Below are positions 4,866 through 6,688 of a DNA stretch of 6,688 bases, in pieces. The DNA is from Polyangiaceae bacterium. Lineage in GTDB: Bacteria; Myxococcota_A; Polyangia; Polyangiales; Polyangiaceae. The translations under genes were made by a program, and so were the position numbers. The notes under the pieces were generated by a model, which was given only the letters and a program-made list of their open reading frames with translations, was not told the DNA's origin and did no database searches. Position 1 is the stretch's first letter; each line of letters begins with the position of its first letter. The DNA lies in contig JAICXU010000179.1 in the NCBI GenBank assembly GCA_025934595.1, positions 1-6,688 of the forward strand, read 5' to 3'.

Positions 4866-6688
4866 ATGTCGAACTTCTACGTCACGACGCCCATCTATTA
4901 CGTGAACGACGTGCCGCATCTCGGCACCGCGTACACGACGATCGTCGCGGACGCGCTTCGTCGCTTTCATCTTCTGATCGGCGACGACGCCTACATGCTC
5001 ACCGGCACGGACGAGCACGGCCAGAAGATCGAGCGTCAGGCAAAGGAGCAAGGCCTCGAGCCCAAGGCGTTCACCGATCTCATCAGCGAGCGTTTTCGCG
5101 AGGCATGGCCGAAGCTCGAAGTCGCCGCGAATCGATTCATTCGCACCACCGATCCCGATCACGAAGCGTTCGTCGTCGATCTCTGGAAAAAAATCGCGGA
5201 ACGAGGCGACCTCTACGAAGGCGCGTACGAAGGTTGGTACTGCGTCGGCTGCGAAGATTTCAAAACCGAGAAAGAGCTGGTTCAGCCCGGCAACATTTGC
5301 CCGCTGCACAAGACGCCCGTCGAGCGCGTGAAAGAGACGTCGTATTTTTTCCGCCTCTCGAAGTGGGAAAAGCCGCTGCTCGATTTTTATGCGCGCCATC
5401 CGAAGTTCATCCAACCCGAGACGCGCCGAAACGAGGTCTTGAGCTTCGTCCAAGGCGGTCTCAAAGATTTGTCAGTGTCGCGCACGAGCTTCTCGTGGGG
5501 AATTCCCGTCCCTGAAACGAAAGCGGCGACGACGAAAGCCAAGCACGTCATGTACGTGTGGTTCGACGCGCTCACGAATTATCGCAGCGCGCTCGGGCAC
5601 GGCGAGCTCACGCGATTTTGGACGCCGAACGCGCAGGTCGTGCATCTCGTCGGAAAAGACATCCTGCGTTTCCACGCGATCTTCTGGCCCGCGTTTCTCC
5701 TCGCCGCGGGCTATTCGGAAGACGAAATTCCGAGCGTCGTCTTCGCGCACGGGTTCTTGACGATCGACGGTCAGAAAATGAGCAAGTCGCTGCGCAACGC
5801 GGTCGATCCGCTGAAGATCGCGAGCGAGCTCGGCGCCGATGTCCTTCGATATCATTTGCTGCGCGCGATCTCGTTCGGACAAGACGGCGACTTCGATCAC
5901 GCGGCGCTCCTCGAGCGCTACAACGCCGATCTCGGAAAAAATCTCGGCAACCTGCTCAATCGCACGCTCGGCCTCTGCGCGAAGATGACGGCGGGCAAGG
6001 CGCCGAAGATCGGCGAGCGCTCGCCACTCGACAACGAGCTCGAAGCTACCGTGAGCGCGGAGCTCGACAAGGTGCGACAGGCTTGGGAGAACCTCGAGCC
6101 GCATCGCGCGCTCGAAGGCGTGATGACGATCTGCTCGGCGGCGAACAAGTACGTCGACGAGTCGGCGCCGTGGGCGCGCGCGAAAGACGACCCGTCACGC
6201 GTTCCCACGATCCTCGGCATGTTGCTCTCGGTCTTGAAAGCCGTGAGCGCGCTGATTTGGCCCGCGATGCCGAAGAAGAGCGACGAGATGCGCACGCAGC
6301 TCGGGCTCGCGGCGTTGTCGCCGAAGATCGGCACCGTGATCTGGCCGTCGACGCTCGACGCAGTCCCCGAAGGCACGGCGCTCGCGGCCGGCAAGCCTCT
6401 CTTTCCGACCCTCGATGCCGATCAACAAAAGGCGATGCTCGAGAGGCTCGTGCCGAAGCTCGAGGCACCGGCGCCCGCCGCGCCGCCCGCAGCCCACGAA
6501 ACGCCGCAAAAATCAGCCGATTCGCAATCGATCGCCTACGACCAGTTCGCCGCCGTCGACTTGCGCGTCGGCCTCGTGCTCACGTGCGAGAAGGTGCCGA
6601 AGAAGGACAAGCTCCTCCGGCTCACCGTCGATCTCGGCGAGGTCGAGCCGCGGACGATCGTCGCAGGCCTTGCGCTGTCGTTCACCCC
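4866..6688 (+). CDS. metG: Methionine--tRNA ligase with C-terminal tRNA-binding domain (3' end beyond window)
   Basis: This cytoplasmic class I enzyme charges tRNA-Met with methionine. From the ATG at 4866 (MSNFYVTTPIYYVND, a family-typical start) 607 codons are open to the window edge. Visible motifs are the HIGH equivalent H-L-G-T (18-21), TGTDEHGQK (46-54), WFDALTNY (232-239) and K-M-S-K-S (304-308). The connective peptide has a single metal knuckle, C126-V-G-C129 and C145-P-L-H148, fitting one zinc with a Cys3His set. The anticodon-binding helical domain shows N365-R366 and P435-W436, matching the Asn and Pro-Trp that read the CAU anticodon in E. coli. An Ala/Pro-rich linker (about 531-557) leads to a Trbp111/EMAP-like OB domain from about 558, cut by the window. 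No good Shine-Dalgarno precedes the ATG (GGGGG at 4838-4842 is 23 nt away), so translation may partly depend on the upstream gene. Confidence 0.97.
   Translation, partial: MSNFYVTTPIYYVNDVPHLGTAYTTIVADALRRFHLLIGDDAYMLTGTDEHGQKIERQAKEQGLEPKAFTDLISERFREAWPKLEVAANRFIRTTDPDHEAFVVDLWKKIAERGDLYEGAYEGWYCVGCEDFKTEKELVQPGNICPLHKTPVERVKETSYFFRLSKWEKPLLDFYARHPKFIQPETRRNEVLSFVQGGLKDLSVSRTSFSWGIPVPETKAATTKAKHVMYVWFDALTNYRSALGHGELTRFWTPNAQVVHLVGKDILRFHAIFWPAFLLAAGYSEDEIPSVVFAHGFLTIDGQKMSKSLRNAVDPLKIASELGADVLRYHLLRAISFGQDGDFDHAALLERYNADLGKNLGNLLNRTLGLCAKMTAGKAPKIGERSPLDNELEATVSAELDKVRQAWENLEPHRALEGVMTICSAANKYVDESAPWARAKDDPSRVPTILGMLLSVLKAVSALIWPAMPKKSDEMRTQLGLAALSPKIGTVIWPSTLDAVPEGTALAAGKPLFPTLDADQQKAMLERLVPKLEAPAPAAPPAAHETPQKSADSQSIAYDQFAAVDLRVGLVLTCEKVPKKDKLLRLTVDLGEVEPRTIVAGLALSFT

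Noticed and set aside
4148..5515. Plus-strand open frame of 455 codons spanning the unknown protein and the start of metG
   Set aside because: It is extremely Arg-rich and lies in another frame of two well-supported genes, one of them metG with all motifs intact.
4683..6104. Two long minus-strand frames (256 and 210 codons) opposite metG
   Set aside because: They are antisense to motif-bearing metG codons and show no signal, domain or ribosome-binding site. They arise from codon bias.
1..6688. Defence island, prophage, insertion sequence, CRISPR array or biosynthetic cluster
   Set aside because: No transposase, integrase, nuclease, restriction, reverse-transcriptase or synthase motif, no spaced direct repeats and no tRNA were found. 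The genes are housekeeping or ordinary exported and membrane proteins of similar composition.

Overview
The window is GC-rich, with strong G/C preference at third codon positions. The mix of genes suggests a myxobacterium-like delta-proteobacterium (Myxococcota, probably Polyangiales-type). The main pointers are two predicted lipoproteins, one Cys-rich with a low-complexity Asp/Gly tail and one a large secreted hydrolase ending in a Ca2+-loop-like Asp-rich segment, placed among housekeeping genes. The taxonomic assignment is inference from style, not from a marker gene comparison.

Layout, left to right. (1) 1-658, plus strand: the 3' end of a biotin carboxylase subunit gene (accC type). It stops without a biotin-carrier domain and is not followed by a carrier gene. 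(2) 684-1202, minus strand: a 172-residue Cys-rich putative lipoprotein, convergent with accC across only 25 bp and ending in a 9-bp tandem repeat that encodes Gly-Gly-Asp units. (3) 1203-1269: a 67-bp divergent intergenic region. (4) 1270-3738, plus strand: an 822-residue putative lipoprotein with an alpha/beta-hydrolase core, most like the VolA/Pla-1-type extracellular lipases. (5) 3739-3809: a 71-bp gap ending in a strong Shine-Dalgarno site embedded in a 12-bp palindrome. (6) 3810-4832, plus strand: a 340-residue protein of unknown function with an N-terminal helical hairpin in the membrane. (7) 4866 to the window end, plus strand: methionyl-tRNA synthetase (metG), open at the right edge and cut inside its C-terminal tRNA-binding OB domain.

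How the genes relate: the unknown membrane protein and metG are 33 bp apart on the same strand and are probably co-transcribed. The hydrolase may read through into them or may be a separate unit. The two divergent lipoprotein genes share one short upstream region and could be co-regulated. I see no tRNA, rRNA, CRISPR array, insertion sequence, phage gene or recognisable defence or secretion island. The window reads as ordinary chromosomal sequence; the less usual parts are the two lipoproteins, the unknown protein ahead of metG and the palindromic ribosome-binding site.
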